A program made the translations under genes and the position numbers. From Bacteroidales bacterium UBA1187 (GTDB lineage Bacteria > Bacteroidota > Bacteroidia > Bacteroidales > Paludibacteraceae): a stretch of DNA of 64,000 bases. The stretch spans positions 1,104-65,103 of the forward strand of contig DBYL01000031.1 of assembly GCA_002309835.1 (NCBI GenBank), written 5' to 3'. Each line of letters opens with the position of its first letter. Within the stretch, counting starts at the first letter, position 1. This document shows, piece by piece, positions 44,503-54,275 of the stretch. The notes under the pieces were generated by a model. The model did no database searches. It was not told the origin of the DNA and worked only from the letters and a program-made list of their open reading frames with translations.

Positions 44503-46576
44503 GTTGAATATATTTGATTGCATTTCTTGCTGTAGATGTTTGTTCAATTCCTTGCGGCATATTGATGCCTAAAAGGTACAAAATAGCATTCTCAATCAGC
44601 CGTTTGCCTTGCTCAGATAGATACGAAGTTGAATATTCCGACACCCCGATCATCACCATTTTTTGCGGCAATACAGTGCCGTTGCAGTTGGTGCCTGCCG
44701 GCAGTTCCGCAATCGATGTATAGGTCGGTTGCGAAGCAGGAGATGCAAGGGCAATAACGCCTTCTGTATTGGTCCACGTAGAGATAGCCGTAACGGCATT
44801 GGTGGTGCATTGCGAGAAAAGCGAGAGAGTACCTTCAGATAACGTAAGTCCTTGAAAAATAGGATGTGCTACTTGACTGACAGAGACACTCAAATCCTGT
44901 GTGTTCACTGCTGTTCCCCAACTCCATACGCCGGCTTTCAGTAGCCATGGCTTAAGCAGAAGTGTCGGTTTGTTATAGCCTTTCAATGGGGTAAACCCCA
45001 CAGAAGAAGAGGCCGGCTTACTGCCGAGCACGATGACTTCGTAGTTGCTATAATCTACAGTCGCGTCTGTAGCATCGGTTTCTACAACCCACAGACTATC
45101 ATTGGTGCGTAGATGAGCCAAAAGTGCTTTGTCTTCTGCCGATTTTGGGATAGTTACAAAAGCTACGGCGTGCGTGCCTTCCGGTTGCTCCGAAGGAATA
45201 GTATCTTCCGGAATAGGGTCGTGATGTTCACCCGGGAATTCGTAGCAACCTAAATCAGGAGCATTACCATTATATCCTAAGTTCAGATCAATGCCTGTGT
45301 CAATCAAATCAGAACCTTCCGCTAAACGCAGAAGCAGACCTTCACTCAAATCCCCGTTCTCATCACGCGGAGCGAGGATCTCTGTCGTGTCCAAGGACTG
45401 AAAATCTGCGACCGAACAACTATAGCCGTTATTCCAACTGTTATGGTCAATCGCGACTACGTTTTGCGCTTTGTAACTATCGCCCGACTTGCCGGCAAAA
45501 CTGATGTTATTGCGCAAGGTGTTGGTGCCATAAGCGGTGGTAAAACCGTAATTGGTGGTGTTGGCATAAGCCGTGTTATTATACACCCACATGGTGCCTC
45601 CATTGTTGTTCTGATCAAAACCACGCGCATTATTGGCTACGGCAAGGCAATGGTGGATAAGGATTTTATGATCGGTATATCCTCCGCCCATCTTAAAGCC
45701 ATTGCCATTACCTTGACAAGGATATTTTTCCAATGTGATGGTGATGGTCTGCCCGTAGCGGTCAGTCATCTGAGTGCCTACTTTGCTATCAAACCATGCT
45801 TTATCGGTCTCATAACGCGGATGGTTTTTCATGTTGTAATATGCCGGCCCGTTTTGGTAACAGACACAATTCTCGATAATAGTCTCACTATTGCTATAGC
45901 GTTGGAAGAAATCCCATCCATCATCGCTATTGTTCCAAGCTCTGCAACTGATATAATGGTTCCCGGCCCCCGTGAACTGCTTGTCTGCAAAACCATCCGC
46001 ATTACCGCCGAAATCAGCCTGCCCGGATGAGTTCAAATTTTCGTAATCGAAATTATCGTGACTGTCGACATTCTTAATGATATTATTTCCTCCTACTTTC
46101 ATTTGGCAACCTGTGTCCGCCGAACCATATATGTCAAGGTTCTCAAAAAGACAGTAACTGCCTTCATTATAAAGGTTGTTTTTCCCCGAATAACGCAGAG
46201 TGATATTTTTGATGTGCAGGTAGATACAACTGCTTTTTATCTGGAGACCGCGACCGTTTGTTCCATAAGGCGTTTGACGGAAATCAAGGATAGCATCATA
46301 ACTCCCTTGTGCATTGATACCTTCGTATCCGGAAATGACAATTCGTTTAGAGGCGCTTCCTGTGAGATTTTGCACCACAGTATTCCCTAAATCATATTGT
46401 CCGCTCAGCAAATACAGTGTATCCCCCGGGTTCTTGAGCATTTTCAGACCTGCACTAAACGTAGTCGGATTGGTGTACGAACCATCTCCTCCGCCTTGCG
46501 GTGAAGCAAAATACGTGGCGGCCTTAAGACCCGTGGTTAGTAAGAGCGCAATCGCCCAAAAGTACTGTCGTTTCAT
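44438..46576 (-). CDS. Secreted right-handed beta-helix protein, pectate-lyase (PL9)-like
   Basis: 712 residues: signal peptide (MKRQYFWAIALLLTTGLKA), a parallel beta-helix (about 22-440) with PL9-like segments ATYFASPQGGGDGSYTNP, GLQIKSSCIYLHIKN and NNADGFADKQFTGAGN-type turns, then an about 200-residue Ig/DUF-like region, and a final GKLYIQVGEQIFDALGCPI that matches the short type IX/sorting-type C-terminus of Bacteroidales. It probably cleaves or binds an acidic polysaccharide such as pectin. The Lys/Asp catalytic residues were not placed with certainty. It overlaps the GT2 gene by 4 bp. Confidence 0.75.
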   Translation of the reverse strand: MKRQYFWAIALLLTTGLKAATYFASPQGGGDGSYTNPTTFSAGLKMLKNPGDTLYLLSGQYDLGNTVVQNLTGSASKRIVISGYEGINAQGSYDAILDFRQTPYGTNGRGLQIKSSCIYLHIKNITLRYSGKNNLYNEGSYCLFENLDIYGSADTGCQMKVGGNNIIKNVDSHDNFDYENLNSSGQADFGGNADGFADKQFTGAGNHYISCRAWNNSDDGWDFFQRYSNSETIIENCVCYQNGPAYYNMKNHPRYETDKAWFDSKVGTQMTDRYGQTITITLEKYPCQGNGNGFKMGGGYTDHKILIHHCLAVANNARGFDQNNNGGTMWVYNNTAYANTTNYGFTTAYGTNTLRNNISFAGKSGDSYKAQNVVAIDHNSWNNGYSCSVADFQSLDTTEILAPRDENGDLSEGLLLRLAEGSDLIDTGIDLNLGYNGNAPDLGCYEFPGEHHDPIPEDTIPSEQPEGTHAVAFVTIPKSAEDKALLAHLRTNDSLWVVETDATDATVDYSNYEVIVLGSKPASSSVGFTPLKGYNKPTLLLKPWLLKAGVWSWGTAVNTQDLSVSVSQVAHPIFQGLTLSEGTLSLFSQCTTNAVTAISTWTNTEGVIALASPASQPTYTSIAELPAGTNCNGTVLPQKMVMIGVSEYSTSYLSEQGKRLIENAILYLLGINMPQGIEQTSTARNAIKYIQHGKLYIQVGEQIFDALGCPIR

Positions 46577-47289
46577 CGTAGTAAGAAATATAATTGCAGT
46601 CGAAGTATCGTGTACCACAAGATCAGTCGCCCTTTTCTCGTGGCTCCTTGGAGTTTGTCTTTTAACGCCGCCACTACTTGCTGCCTTTCTTCAGGATGCG
46701 GGACGGAAGTAGTGCCTTGCGGATTAAGGGTATACAAATACCCGGTATTATGAATCATTCGGCAAGTTGTTCCTTTTTTCCACAGGTCAGCAGAGAAAAG
46801 CACATCCTCGTAGATGTATCCCATCTCAAAATGCAGGTCTTCAATCGTTTTCTTGTGATATAGACGCATGCATGGTGATGTGAACTGGTACCGATGCATA
46901 GGGAGTTTCGTTTGTAGCACTTGTAGCGATTGGTTATGTACGCGTTTATAACCGCTCTGCACATAGTCCACTCCTTCAATAGCCGCCAGGTGTTGTTCGC
47001 ACCAATCGGCCTCCAACCGGTCATCTGCATCCACAAACGCGAGATATTCTCCTTTGGCATGCTTCATGCCGAGATTGCGAGCGGCGGACTGTCCCGCATG
47101 TTCCTGCTGCAGCACATCGATGCGTTTATCTTGCTTGGCAAGCGCTTGCGCAATAGCCAGACTGCTATCTGTGCTCTCGTCATCAATGAGCAATATCTGC
47201 ACATCGCTTACCGTCTGCGCTTGCAGACTCTTCACACATGCTTTCAAGTATTGCGCGGCGTTGTATATGGGAACGATGATACTTATCAT
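46573..47289 (-). CDS. GT2 glycosyltransferase (surface glycan)
   Basis: 238 residues. GT-A fold with MISIIVPIYNAAQYLKACV, LLIDDESTDSSL, ARNLGMKHAKGEYLAFVDADDR (DxD) and the following ED-type acceptor region IYEDVLFSADLW. Typical of enzymes adding sugars to capsule or O-antigen repeat units at the cytoplasmic face. The sugar is unknown. It has 4-bp overlaps on both sides with the beta-helix and GT4 genes. The frame opens further upstream, but the ATG at 47289 starts the family motif. Confidence 0.88.
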   Translation of the reverse strand: MISIIVPIYNAAQYLKACVKSLQAQTVSDVQILLIDDESTDSSLAIAQALAKQDKRIDVLQQEHAGQSAARNLGMKHAKGEYLAFVDADDRLEADWCEQHLAAIEGVDYVQSGYKRVHNQSLQVLQTKLPMHRYQFTSPCMRLYHKKTIEDLHFEMGYIYEDVLFSADLWKKGTTCRMIHNTGYLYTLNPQGTTSVPHPEERQQVVAALKDKLQGATRKGRLILWYTILRLQLYFLLR

Positions 47290-48389
47290 AGTAATGCGGC
47301 AACTATTTGTTCGATTTTTAGGCACTGCGCTTCACGCGTAAACTCTTCTCGATGAATGCATTGCTGCCGTGTATATCCCTGCCCTTGCCATTCGTGGTAA
47401 ATGGTCGTGATGAACTGCTTGATATCCGTCATCTCATCACACGCCATTCCTGCATGCGTATACGCTATCAATTCCGCTAAAGCGCCTTTGTCGGAGGGCA
47501 CACAGAGTACCGGTTTGGCGCATCCTAAAGCCTCGTAGAACTTCGTGGTAAGCATCCCGTGCGTGTGCGGCGCTGTGAGCACTAATAGGATACTACTACT
47601 ACTGCGGATGGCATCTCCTAATTGGTCATGCGCAATGGTATTGGTGTGCGGTGTGTGGAGCGTGAGGCGGATGGGTAAGTGCAGCTCATCAATGGCCTGA
47701 CGCACCTTTTCCATCGCCGGTTGTTGCCATGCGAAAAGCGAACCGATATAAGAGATGGTAAATGCATCGGTCTTCACGTCTTCCGGATAAAACTGCTTGT
47801 CATCAAACCCGTTATATACGATATGTACGTTGGGATTAAACTGTTGTATAAACTCTGCGTGCCAAGGTGAGACGGTAGTGATAGCATTCGCTGCGCGTAA
47901 TACATTATTACGTCGGCGAATATGGATGGCGCGGTATAAACGTCTAAAAGGCATTGTCCACCAGGTCTGGTGGTGATATTGATAGCGCGAATCGTCTACC
48001 TGTTCGTCCAGATCTCGAATATCGCATATCAATGGCACATCCATCGCTTTCGCTATCCGTTGTGCGGCTCCTAACGGGAAATCACTGAAGGCAGAGCAAA
48101 GGACGGCATCATAATGCTCCAGCTGCCCGATAGCTCGCTTTGCAAACGCCCTGTTATGCCAATCGGTAATCAGTGTCCAAACCGTCTTGATAAACCAATC
48201 AAATGTGCTTCCGCTATACATGCGGATTGTCCGGATGGGGTAGGAGTGCGCAAAATCCAGCGGTTGGTATTCTTCCGTCAACAACGTCACATCGTATTCC
48301 TTCTGCACGAGGTATTCGCACAGAAAACGCACACGCGGCAGATAACCGGGAGCGGCGGGAGGATCAGATACAACTAATAATCTTTTCAT
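47286..48389 (-). CDS. GT4 glycosyltransferase (surface glycan)
   Basis: 367 residues. GT-B fold: MKRLLVVSDPPAAPGYLPRV begins the acceptor domain. The donor domain has FTISYIGSLFAWQQPAMEKV and, near the end, HGMLTTKFYEALGCAKPVL with the E of the sugar-nucleotide site. It overlaps the deacetylase-like gene by 26 bp and the GT2 gene by 4 bp. Inference: it acts in assembly of a surface polysaccharide with its neighbours. Confidence 0.85.
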   Translation of the reverse strand: MKRLLVVSDPPAAPGYLPRVRFLCEYLVQKEYDVTLLTEEYQPLDFAHSYPIRTIRMYSGSTFDWFIKTVWTLITDWHNRAFAKRAIGQLEHYDAVLCSAFSDFPLGAAQRIAKAMDVPLICDIRDLDEQVDDSRYQYHHQTWWTMPFRRLYRAIHIRRRNNVLRAANAITTVSPWHAEFIQQFNPNVHIVYNGFDDKQFYPEDVKTDAFTISYIGSLFAWQQPAMEKVRQAIDELHLPIRLTLHTPHTNTIAHDQLGDAIRSSSSILLVLTAPHTHGMLTTKFYEALGCAKPVLCVPSDKGALAELIAYTHAGMACDEMTDIKQFITTIYHEWQGQGYTRQQCIHREEFTREAQCLKIEQIVAALL

Positions 48390-49506
48390 ACAAGGATGCG
48401 TGATACGTTGTGTCGTTGAGGTTGCTGTTATGCCATAGCAAACAGAGGTCGCCGTGATGCAGTCGCACTTTGTCAATCAACCGCTCGCACAGGAAATATG
48501 CTTCATCTTCCGTGAGGTTCATATAATTGGCCTGATTGAGGGTGTTGTCCATAATAATCAACGGATGCAGCGTGAGGTTCGTCAGTCGCATAGTCGTCGG
48601 ATTGATCCACCTCACCGCACGACTGGTCTGCAAACGGAATCCGGCTTGGTCTGCAAAACCCATAGTGAAGTCATCCGTGTAACCGGCATCCGCAAGACGC
48701 TGCATCTGCTCGATGGAGCACCTTAGATAATGCGCACGATACATCTTGCTGTATTCAATCTTCGGTATCGAACCGTAATAACTGCCGTGCACACCCAGAT
48801 AAACATTACTATGCCGTAACATGTGTTTCAATCGTCTGAAATCGCGTCCCCATAAGCAGTACTGCGGATAATCATAACCGCGTCCTTTAGTGCGTTTGAC
48901 GAAATAGATGGAGTCCGCGTGTTTCACCTTAGCATCTTGCTCCAAGATCCACGGGAACGTGTATAAGGGATCATTATGAATATCGCGTAATGCTGCCAGC
49001 ACAGCTTTGGTCTCACCGCGACGAATGCCACCTAACGCACCTCGCAAAGACCGATATTGAGCAATGGCATCGATGTCATGCGTCAGGTATATATGTCCGA
49101 ATCCGGGTTCCGGTAACGGCAGATCCAGCAGTTTCAGCACCATGCGACCGTATTCATCCAAACGCGGGATTTGCAAACGACTCTTCTCGTTGAGCATAGA
49201 GAAACGAGCAGCAAAACGCCCATGTTCATCGCGCTTCGTATTGATGACCTCTTCCGCACGGGAGGTGAAGAAGAACGTGGTATAGACGATATCCGTGCGG
49301 ATGATTGACTTACCCTTCGCCGGTTGCTCCACAACAGGTCTTTTCAACTCTGGCGCAACAAGGTCTTTGCCTAAATGTCCGTTTGGCACGATAATCACGT
49401 CGTAGCTCTCCAGCGCTTTTTCATCGGCCGTATATGCCACGCGCTTGGCAGCCTCTTCATCGCCGTAACACAGCCAGGTGATGATATAATCAATAACCTC
49501 TTTCAT
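48364..49506 (-). CDS. Polysaccharide deacetylase-like protein with N-terminal DUF7033-type domain
   Basis: 380 residues. The C-terminal half has FGHIYLTHDIDAIAQYRS (a THDxD metal-site motif of the NodB-like fold), VYLGVHGSYYG and LLWHNSNLNDT (a late catalytic His region), which fits the carbohydrate esterase 4 group in a degenerate form. The first 140 residues lack a signal peptide and resemble the domain found before such deacetylases in Bacteroidetes. Cytoplasmic by sequence. It probably modifies a glycan precursor. It starts 4 bp after the ABC-F gene. Confidence 0.7.
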   Translation of the reverse strand: MKEVIDYIITWLCYGDEEAAKRVAYTADEKALESYDVIIVPNGHLGKDLVAPELKRPVVEQPAKGKSIIRTDIVYTTFFFTSRAEEVINTKRDEHGRFAARFSMLNEKSRLQIPRLDEYGRMVLKLLDLPLPEPGFGHIYLTHDIDAIAQYRSLRGALGGIRRGETKAVLAALRDIHNDPLYTFPWILEQDAKVKHADSIYFVKRTKGRGYDYPQYCLWGRDFRRLKHMLRHSNVYLGVHGSYYGSIPKIEYSKMYRAHYLRCSIEQMQRLADAGYTDDFTMGFADQAGFRLQTSRAVRWINPTTMRLTNLTLHPLIIMDNTLNQANYMNLTEDEAYFLCERLIDKVRLHHGDLCLLWHNSNLNDTTYHASLYEKIISCI

Positions 49507-49510
49507 TCTT

Positions 49511-51304
49511 TCACTCGTTAAGCAATTCCCATTCGTAGAGCTTCTGCTCTATCTGATGTTTGACACTTTCGTATTTCTGGAACAGTTCCGCCGTTTGGTT
49601 TTCAGGCTGAGCCAACTGTTGTTCTATCGCTGCCTGTTGCGCTTCCAACGCCGCGATAGCTGCCTCCACCTCTGCAATCTGTTTCTCCTTCTTTCGCTTC
49701 TCTGCCGCTGCGGCTTTCTGTGCCTCGTAGTCGAGTTTGGATGAAGAAGTCGCATCACTCTCCACTTTCCTCTTTCCACTTTCCTCTTTCCGCTCCAACT
49801 CCTGCAGGTTGTCGATCTTCTTCTTGCGCAAGAAGTCATAGATACCACCTAAGTGCTCCTTCACGCGTCCGCCGCCGAACTCATATACCTTACTTACCAA
49901 TCCGTTCAAAAAATCACGGTCGTGACTCACGCAAATCAATGTGCCGTTGAAGTCCTGTAAAGCAGCCTTTAGCACATCTTTGCTCTGCATATCCAGGTGG
50001 TTCGTCGGCTCATCGAGTATCAGCAGGTTGCATGGCTCCAAAAGCAATCGTATCATCGCCAAGCGGCTACGTTCGCCACCGCTGAGCACCTTCACTTTCT
50101 TGTCGCTCGCCTCGCCGCCAAACATGAATGCACCGAGGATGTCACGTATCTTAGTGCGGATATCTCCTACCGCTACGTAATCAATCGTCTCAAAAACCGT
50201 CAGGTTCTCGTCGAGCAGCGCAGCTTGGTTCTGCGCGAAATAACCGATCTTGACATTATGTCCTATCTTAAGCGTCCCCAGATAGTCCAACTGTCCCATG
50301 ATACATTTCACGAGTGTCGTCTTTCCCTCACCGTTCTTTCCTACAAACGCCACTTTCTCGCCTCTGCGAATAGTGAACGTCACGTCATGAAAGACATTAT
50401 GTTCTCCGAAATCCTTTCGCAAGTCCTCTACAATCAACGGAAAATCTCCGCTTCGTGGTGCAGGCGGAAAACGTAGATTCAACCTACTGGTGTCTTCCAA
50501 ATCCACTTCCAGCCGTTCTAACTTCTCCAACTGCTTGATACGACTCTGAACTTGCACCGCCTTCGTCGCTTTATATCGGAATCGCTCGATGAACTCCTCC
50601 GTATCTTGGATCATCTTCTGCTGGTTCTGATATGCCCTTACTTGTTGCTCGTGCCGCTCTTTGCGTAACTCCACAAAGCGGCTATAATTAACATTGTAAT
50701 CATAAATTCGTCCTAACGTAATCTCTATCGTTCTCCCGCATACATTATCGATAAATGCCCGGTCGTGACTCACCATCAACACCGCACTCGGACTGCTCTT
50801 TAGAAAATCTTCCAGCCATTGAATAGACTCGATATCCAAATGGTTTGTCGGCTCGTCCAACAGCAACAGGTCCGGATGTCTCAATAGTATCTTCGCTAAC
50901 TCGATACGCATTCTCCAGCCACCGGAGAACTCGCTGCACGGCCTATCGAAATCTTTGCGCTCAAAACCCAAACCGATGATTGTCCGATCCATCTCGGCGA
51001 CAAAACGTGCCTCGTCTTGCTCATGGCTCGCCTCTCGATAGCCACCCATCACCTCCTCCCGTAATGTCCTGTCATCATGGAAGAGCATCACCTGCGGCAG
51101 ATACCCGATCGTCATATCCGACTCTCGCGCGATGCGTCCGCTGGTCGGTTGATACTCTCCGGCAATAAGACGCAGCAGCGTCGTCTTTCCCGCACCGTTC
51201 TTACCCACCAATGCCACACGCTCCTTCCTATTGATTAGGAAAGTGATGTCGTCCAGTACCGGCTTGGCAGAGAACTCCATGGATATGTGATCTATCGTTA
51301 GCAT
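49511..51304 (-). CDS. ABC-F family ATPase (ribosome-associated)
   Basis: 597 residues with two ABC modules in one chain and no membrane domain: Walker A GKNGAGKTTLLRL and GKNGEGKTTLVK, signatures FSGGWRMRIELA and LSGGERSRLAM, Walker B LLLDEPTNHLD twice. The C-terminal coiled coil (about 525-597) is usual for Uup/YdiF-like members. ABC-F proteins work at the ribosome, not in transport. Before the coiled coil a 14-bp DNA repeat (49763-49790) encodes EESGKRKVESD. It sits oddly among surface-glycan genes and overlaps the WecA-like gene by 7 bp. Confidence 0.92.
   Translation of the reverse strand: MLTIDHISMEFSAKPVLDDITFLINRKERVALVGKNGAGKTTLLRLIAGEYQPTSGRIARESDMTIGYLPQVMLFHDDRTLREEVMGGYREASHEQDEARFVAEMDRTIIGLGFERKDFDRPCSEFSGGWRMRIELAKILLRHPDLLLLDEPTNHLDIESIQWLEDFLKSSPSAVLMVSHDRAFIDNVCGRTIEITLGRIYDYNVNYSRFVELRKERHEQQVRAYQNQQKMIQDTEEFIERFRYKATKAVQVQSRIKQLEKLERLEVDLEDTSRLNLRFPPAPRSGDFPLIVEDLRKDFGEHNVFHDVTFTIRRGEKVAFVGKNGEGKTTLVKCIMGQLDYLGTLKIGHNVKIGYFAQNQAALLDENLTVFETIDYVAVGDIRTKIRDILGAFMFGGEASDKKVKVLSGGERSRLAMIRLLLEPCNLLILDEPTNHLDMQSKDVLKAALQDFNGTLICVSHDRDFLNGLVSKVYEFGGGRVKEHLGGIYDFLRKKKIDNLQELERKEESGKRKVESDATSSSKLDYEAQKAAAAEKRKKEKQIAEVEAAIAALEAQQAAIEQQLAQPENQTAELFQKYESVKHQIEQKLYEWELLNE
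49763..49790. repeat. Two 14-bp repeats inside the ABC-F gene
   Basis: CACTTTCCTCTTTC occurs twice in tandem with partial units on either side. It lies in the linker before the C-terminal coiled coil, and the reading frame is kept. Confidence 0.7.
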
Positions 51305-52362
51305 GTGTATATCTTCTTATTGATAACCCTCCAAAGGACGAGTGTCAAGGTCGTGGCTAAACCGAAATCGGTCACCAACAAGACCCACATATTCCAATTC
51401 CGTCCTAAAATTCCTAAACCGATAAAAAGGGCACTCACGCTGAGTAACACGCAAGTGGTCTGTATATGACTTAACCCCGCGCGCAACAGCAGATGATGGA
51501 TATGATTCTTATCCGCTTCAAATGGTGAGCGGTGTTGCTTGATACGCGTGGTTCCGACACGCAGCATATCGAAAAGCGGTATCGTCAGAACACATATAGC
51601 GACAGCAGGTGCAGCCTCCATATGCAACCACTCCGGTACTGCCCCATAAGCGTTAATCTCGCAGAAACGGAAGACAAATGCCGTCAGCAAGTACCCCAAT
51701 AACAGGCTACCGGAATCGCCCATGAAGATCTTATCCCGTTTGCCGAACACATTATAAATAAAGAACACCGCCAGTACACCGATCATGGCAATCGCCGTAG
51801 CGGACCAGATACCTTCCCCTGCCAAACCGAAATAGAAGGCAAAGAAGAGACAGTATAAGATACCCAAACCGCTCGCTAATCCGTCAATTCCGTCAATCAG
51901 ATTGATGGCATTGATGATGGCGAGCATAACGAAAAGAGACAGCAAATAACTCGCTATGATACCTATCTCTCCGATGCCGAAAAGGCCGTGCAGATGCGTG
52001 ATACGTAGGTCTGCAAAAGCAATCAGCGCTATACCCGCCAAGCTCTCGCCAATCAACTTCGCCGTGGGCCGCAGAACCAGCACATCGTCAATGAAACCGA
52101 CCACCATGATGATAAAAAGACCTATCAGGAAGAAATGGTTCTGATCGATAGGAGTGAACAGCAGATACGTCAGCATAAAACTGAAGCATATATTCAACCC
52201 TCCGATATTCGGGATCTCTCCCTCGTGACTCATTCGCTTATTCGGACGTACCACAAAACCCTTCGCCTTGGCGATGCGAAGGACTACCGGCATAAAGAGT
52301 GCACCGAGTGCGAAACTCAGGATGCCGATCAGGTAACTATGTCGAATAAGAAAATCTTGCAT
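51298..52362 (-). CDS. WecA/TagO-like polyprenyl-phosphate GlcNAc-1-phosphate transferase
   Basis: 354 residues and about eleven membrane helices. Motifs of the MraY/WecA superfamily: FIDDVLVLRPTAK, NLIDGIDGLA, IFMGDSGSLLLGY and the HHLLLRAG loop (HIHHLL). It starts surface-glycan assembly by loading a sugar-phosphate on undecaprenyl phosphate. It overlaps the dehydratase gene by a single base (TAATG) and the ABC-F gene by 7 bp. Confidence 0.9.
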   Translation of the reverse strand: MQDFLIRHSYLIGILSFALGALFMPVVLRIAKAKGFVVRPNKRMSHEGEIPNIGGLNICFSFMLTYLLFTPIDQNHFFLIGLFIIMVVGFIDDVLVLRPTAKLIGESLAGIALIAFADLRITHLHGLFGIGEIGIIASYLLSLFVMLAIINAINLIDGIDGLASGLGILYCLFFAFYFGLAGEGIWSATAIAMIGVLAVFFIYNVFGKRDKIFMGDSGSLLLGYLLTAFVFRFCEINAYGAVPEWLHMEAAPAVAICVLTIPLFDMLRVGTTRIKQHRSPFEADKNHIHHLLLRAGLSHIQTTCVLLSVSALFIGLGILGRNWNMWVLLVTDFGLATTLTLVLWRVINKKIYTC

Positions 52363-54275
52363 TATTGCGGATCCAGTTGCTCGTAAACGGAGTTCTTACT
52401 GATATATTCCGGTACAATCTGCTTCATCAACTTAACGGTCGTGAAGACCTTGTTCTGATGACTCGTCTCAATCAAATCATCGATATGTTTGCTGATCTTA
52501 TCGTAATCAAATTCTCGTACGCGAGCAATCATAATCTTACTGTTGCTCGTTGGCAGCGTCAGCTCTTTCTGATTAAGCAATTCTTCGTAGAGCTTCTCGC
52601 CCGGACGAAGACCGGTAAAGACGATCTGGATATCTTTCTCCGGCGTGTACCCTGCCAAACGAATCATATTCCGAGCCAGATCCAAAATCTTAACCGGCTT
52701 ACCCATGTCGAAGACAAAAATCTCACCGCCGTTGCCTAACGTGCTGGCTTCCATCACCAGGCAGCACGCCTCCGGAATCGTCATGAAATAGCGAATGATA
52801 TCCGGGTGCGTTACCGTCACCGGACCGCCGGCCGCAATCTGCTTCTGGAAATACGGAATAACCGAACCGTTGCTGCCTAATACATTGCCGAAACGAGTGG
52901 TGATGAACTTCGTGCAATCCGGATTTTTCTTCTGTAACTTATGGAAAAGCGACTGAACGTAGATTTCCGCGATTCGTTTGCTGGCACCCATGATATTCGT
53001 CGGATTAACTGCCTTGTCCGTAGAGATCATCACAAATCGCTCGACTCCATACTTCACCGCCATGTCGGCCATGTTTTTCGTGCCTAATACGTTCGCTTGA
53101 ATAGCCTCGTTCGGATAACTCTCCATCAGCGGAACATGCTTATAGGCCGCCGCGTGGTACACTACGTCCGGACGCATCTCGTTGAAAATCTGCTCGATGC
53201 GTTCTCTGTTACGCACGTCAGCAATGATAGGAATAAAACGTGCTTCTGGGAATTGCTTGTGTAGATCCAATGTCAAGTCGTGCAACGGACTCTCTGCTAA
53301 CTCCAGCAGCACCGTCGCTTTCGGCTCGTATTTCTGCACCTGACGAACCAACTCGCTACCGATACTTCCGGCCGCGCCACTGATGAGCACCACTTTGTCG
53401 TGCAGAATACTGCGTACATTATCGGTGTTCACATCAATCTCCGGGCGCTCTAACAAATCCTCAATACGGATGGCATCGATACGACCGATACGTTGCGCAT
53501 CAATATCATTTGTATTCTCCACACTCGTGAAATACGGGGTGGTCAAAATATGAATATTATGGTCGATGAACACCTGCAAGTCCTTGGCAGGATTGATCTC
53601 ACGCATCTTCAGCGGAGATACAATCACGTGTTGGATATTCCGCGCTTTCATCCATCTAAACAGTTTCTCGTTCAAGGCCATTACCGGCAAACCGGCTACG
53701 TCAAAGCCGTGCTCGCTATCCGAGATAAACGCTACCGGACGATAAGGGATGTTTCCGGCCGAGCGAAGCATCTTGGCAATAGAAACACCGGCATGTTTCG
53801 TGCCGTAGATAAGCACCCTCGGACTACCGCTTCCGTATTGCTGCAGCAACTCGCCGAAAGTCTTCACCGCCACGCGGAGCGTGAATAGAAGTACAAAGGC
53901 GATAGGCACATAAATAGCCACAACCGTATTGAAAATAGGATGTCCGCCTGTGGTCCAATCCATGATGAGATTGAAGAATACAATAGCCGCTCCGGTCGCG
54001 AAATTCGCCAGCAGCACTTTGATCATATCGACAAATGTCGAATAGCGCAGGATGCCCGCGTAAGTGTGGAAAATAAGGAAGGCGATGGCCTGAACGGTAA
54101 TGATAATCAGGTATTGCTGCCAAATGGGCAGAACATATCCCCCCATGTGCTTGTAATTGAAATAGTTACTTCCAATCCACGCACTCAGCACAAAAGCAAT
54201 CGTGCATAGCAGCAGATCCAACAATAATACACCCCAACGGGGAAGATAACCAAAATCAAACTTTAGACTTTTCAT
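52362..54275 (-). CDS. Membrane nucleotide-sugar 4,6-dehydratase (WbpM/CapD/PglF-like)
   Basis: 637 residues: four N-terminal membrane helices (about 10-135), a CoA-binding-like Rossmann domain (about 140-265) and a short-chain dehydrogenase domain with the NAD loop ISGAAGSIGSELVRQ, AAYKHVPLMES and STDKAVNPTNIMGASKR. It makes UDP-4-keto-6-deoxy sugars from UDP-GlcNAc for surface glycans. It is first of the glycan-initiation pair with the WecA-like gene. It overlaps uvrA by 20 bp. Confidence 0.9.
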   Translation of the reverse strand: MKSLKFDFGYLPRWGVLLLDLLLCTIAFVLSAWIGSNYFNYKHMGGYVLPIWQQYLIIITVQAIAFLIFHTYAGILRYSTFVDMIKVLLANFATGAAIVFFNLIMDWTTGGHPIFNTVVAIYVPIAFVLLFTLRVAVKTFGELLQQYGSGSPRVLIYGTKHAGVSIAKMLRSAGNIPYRPVAFISDSEHGFDVAGLPVMALNEKLFRWMKARNIQHVIVSPLKMREINPAKDLQVFIDHNIHILTTPYFTSVENTNDIDAQRIGRIDAIRIEDLLERPEIDVNTDNVRSILHDKVVLISGAAGSIGSELVRQVQKYEPKATVLLELAESPLHDLTLDLHKQFPEARFIPIIADVRNRERIEQIFNEMRPDVVYHAAAYKHVPLMESYPNEAIQANVLGTKNMADMAVKYGVERFVMISTDKAVNPTNIMGASKRIAEIYVQSLFHKLQKKNPDCTKFITTRFGNVLGSNGSVIPYFQKQIAAGGPVTVTHPDIIRYFMTIPEACCLVMEASTLGNGGEIFVFDMGKPVKILDLARNMIRLAGYTPEKDIQIVFTGLRPGEKLYEELLNQKELTLPTSNSKIMIARVREFDYDKISKHIDDLIETSHQNKVFTTVKLMKQIVPEYISKNSVYEQLDPQ

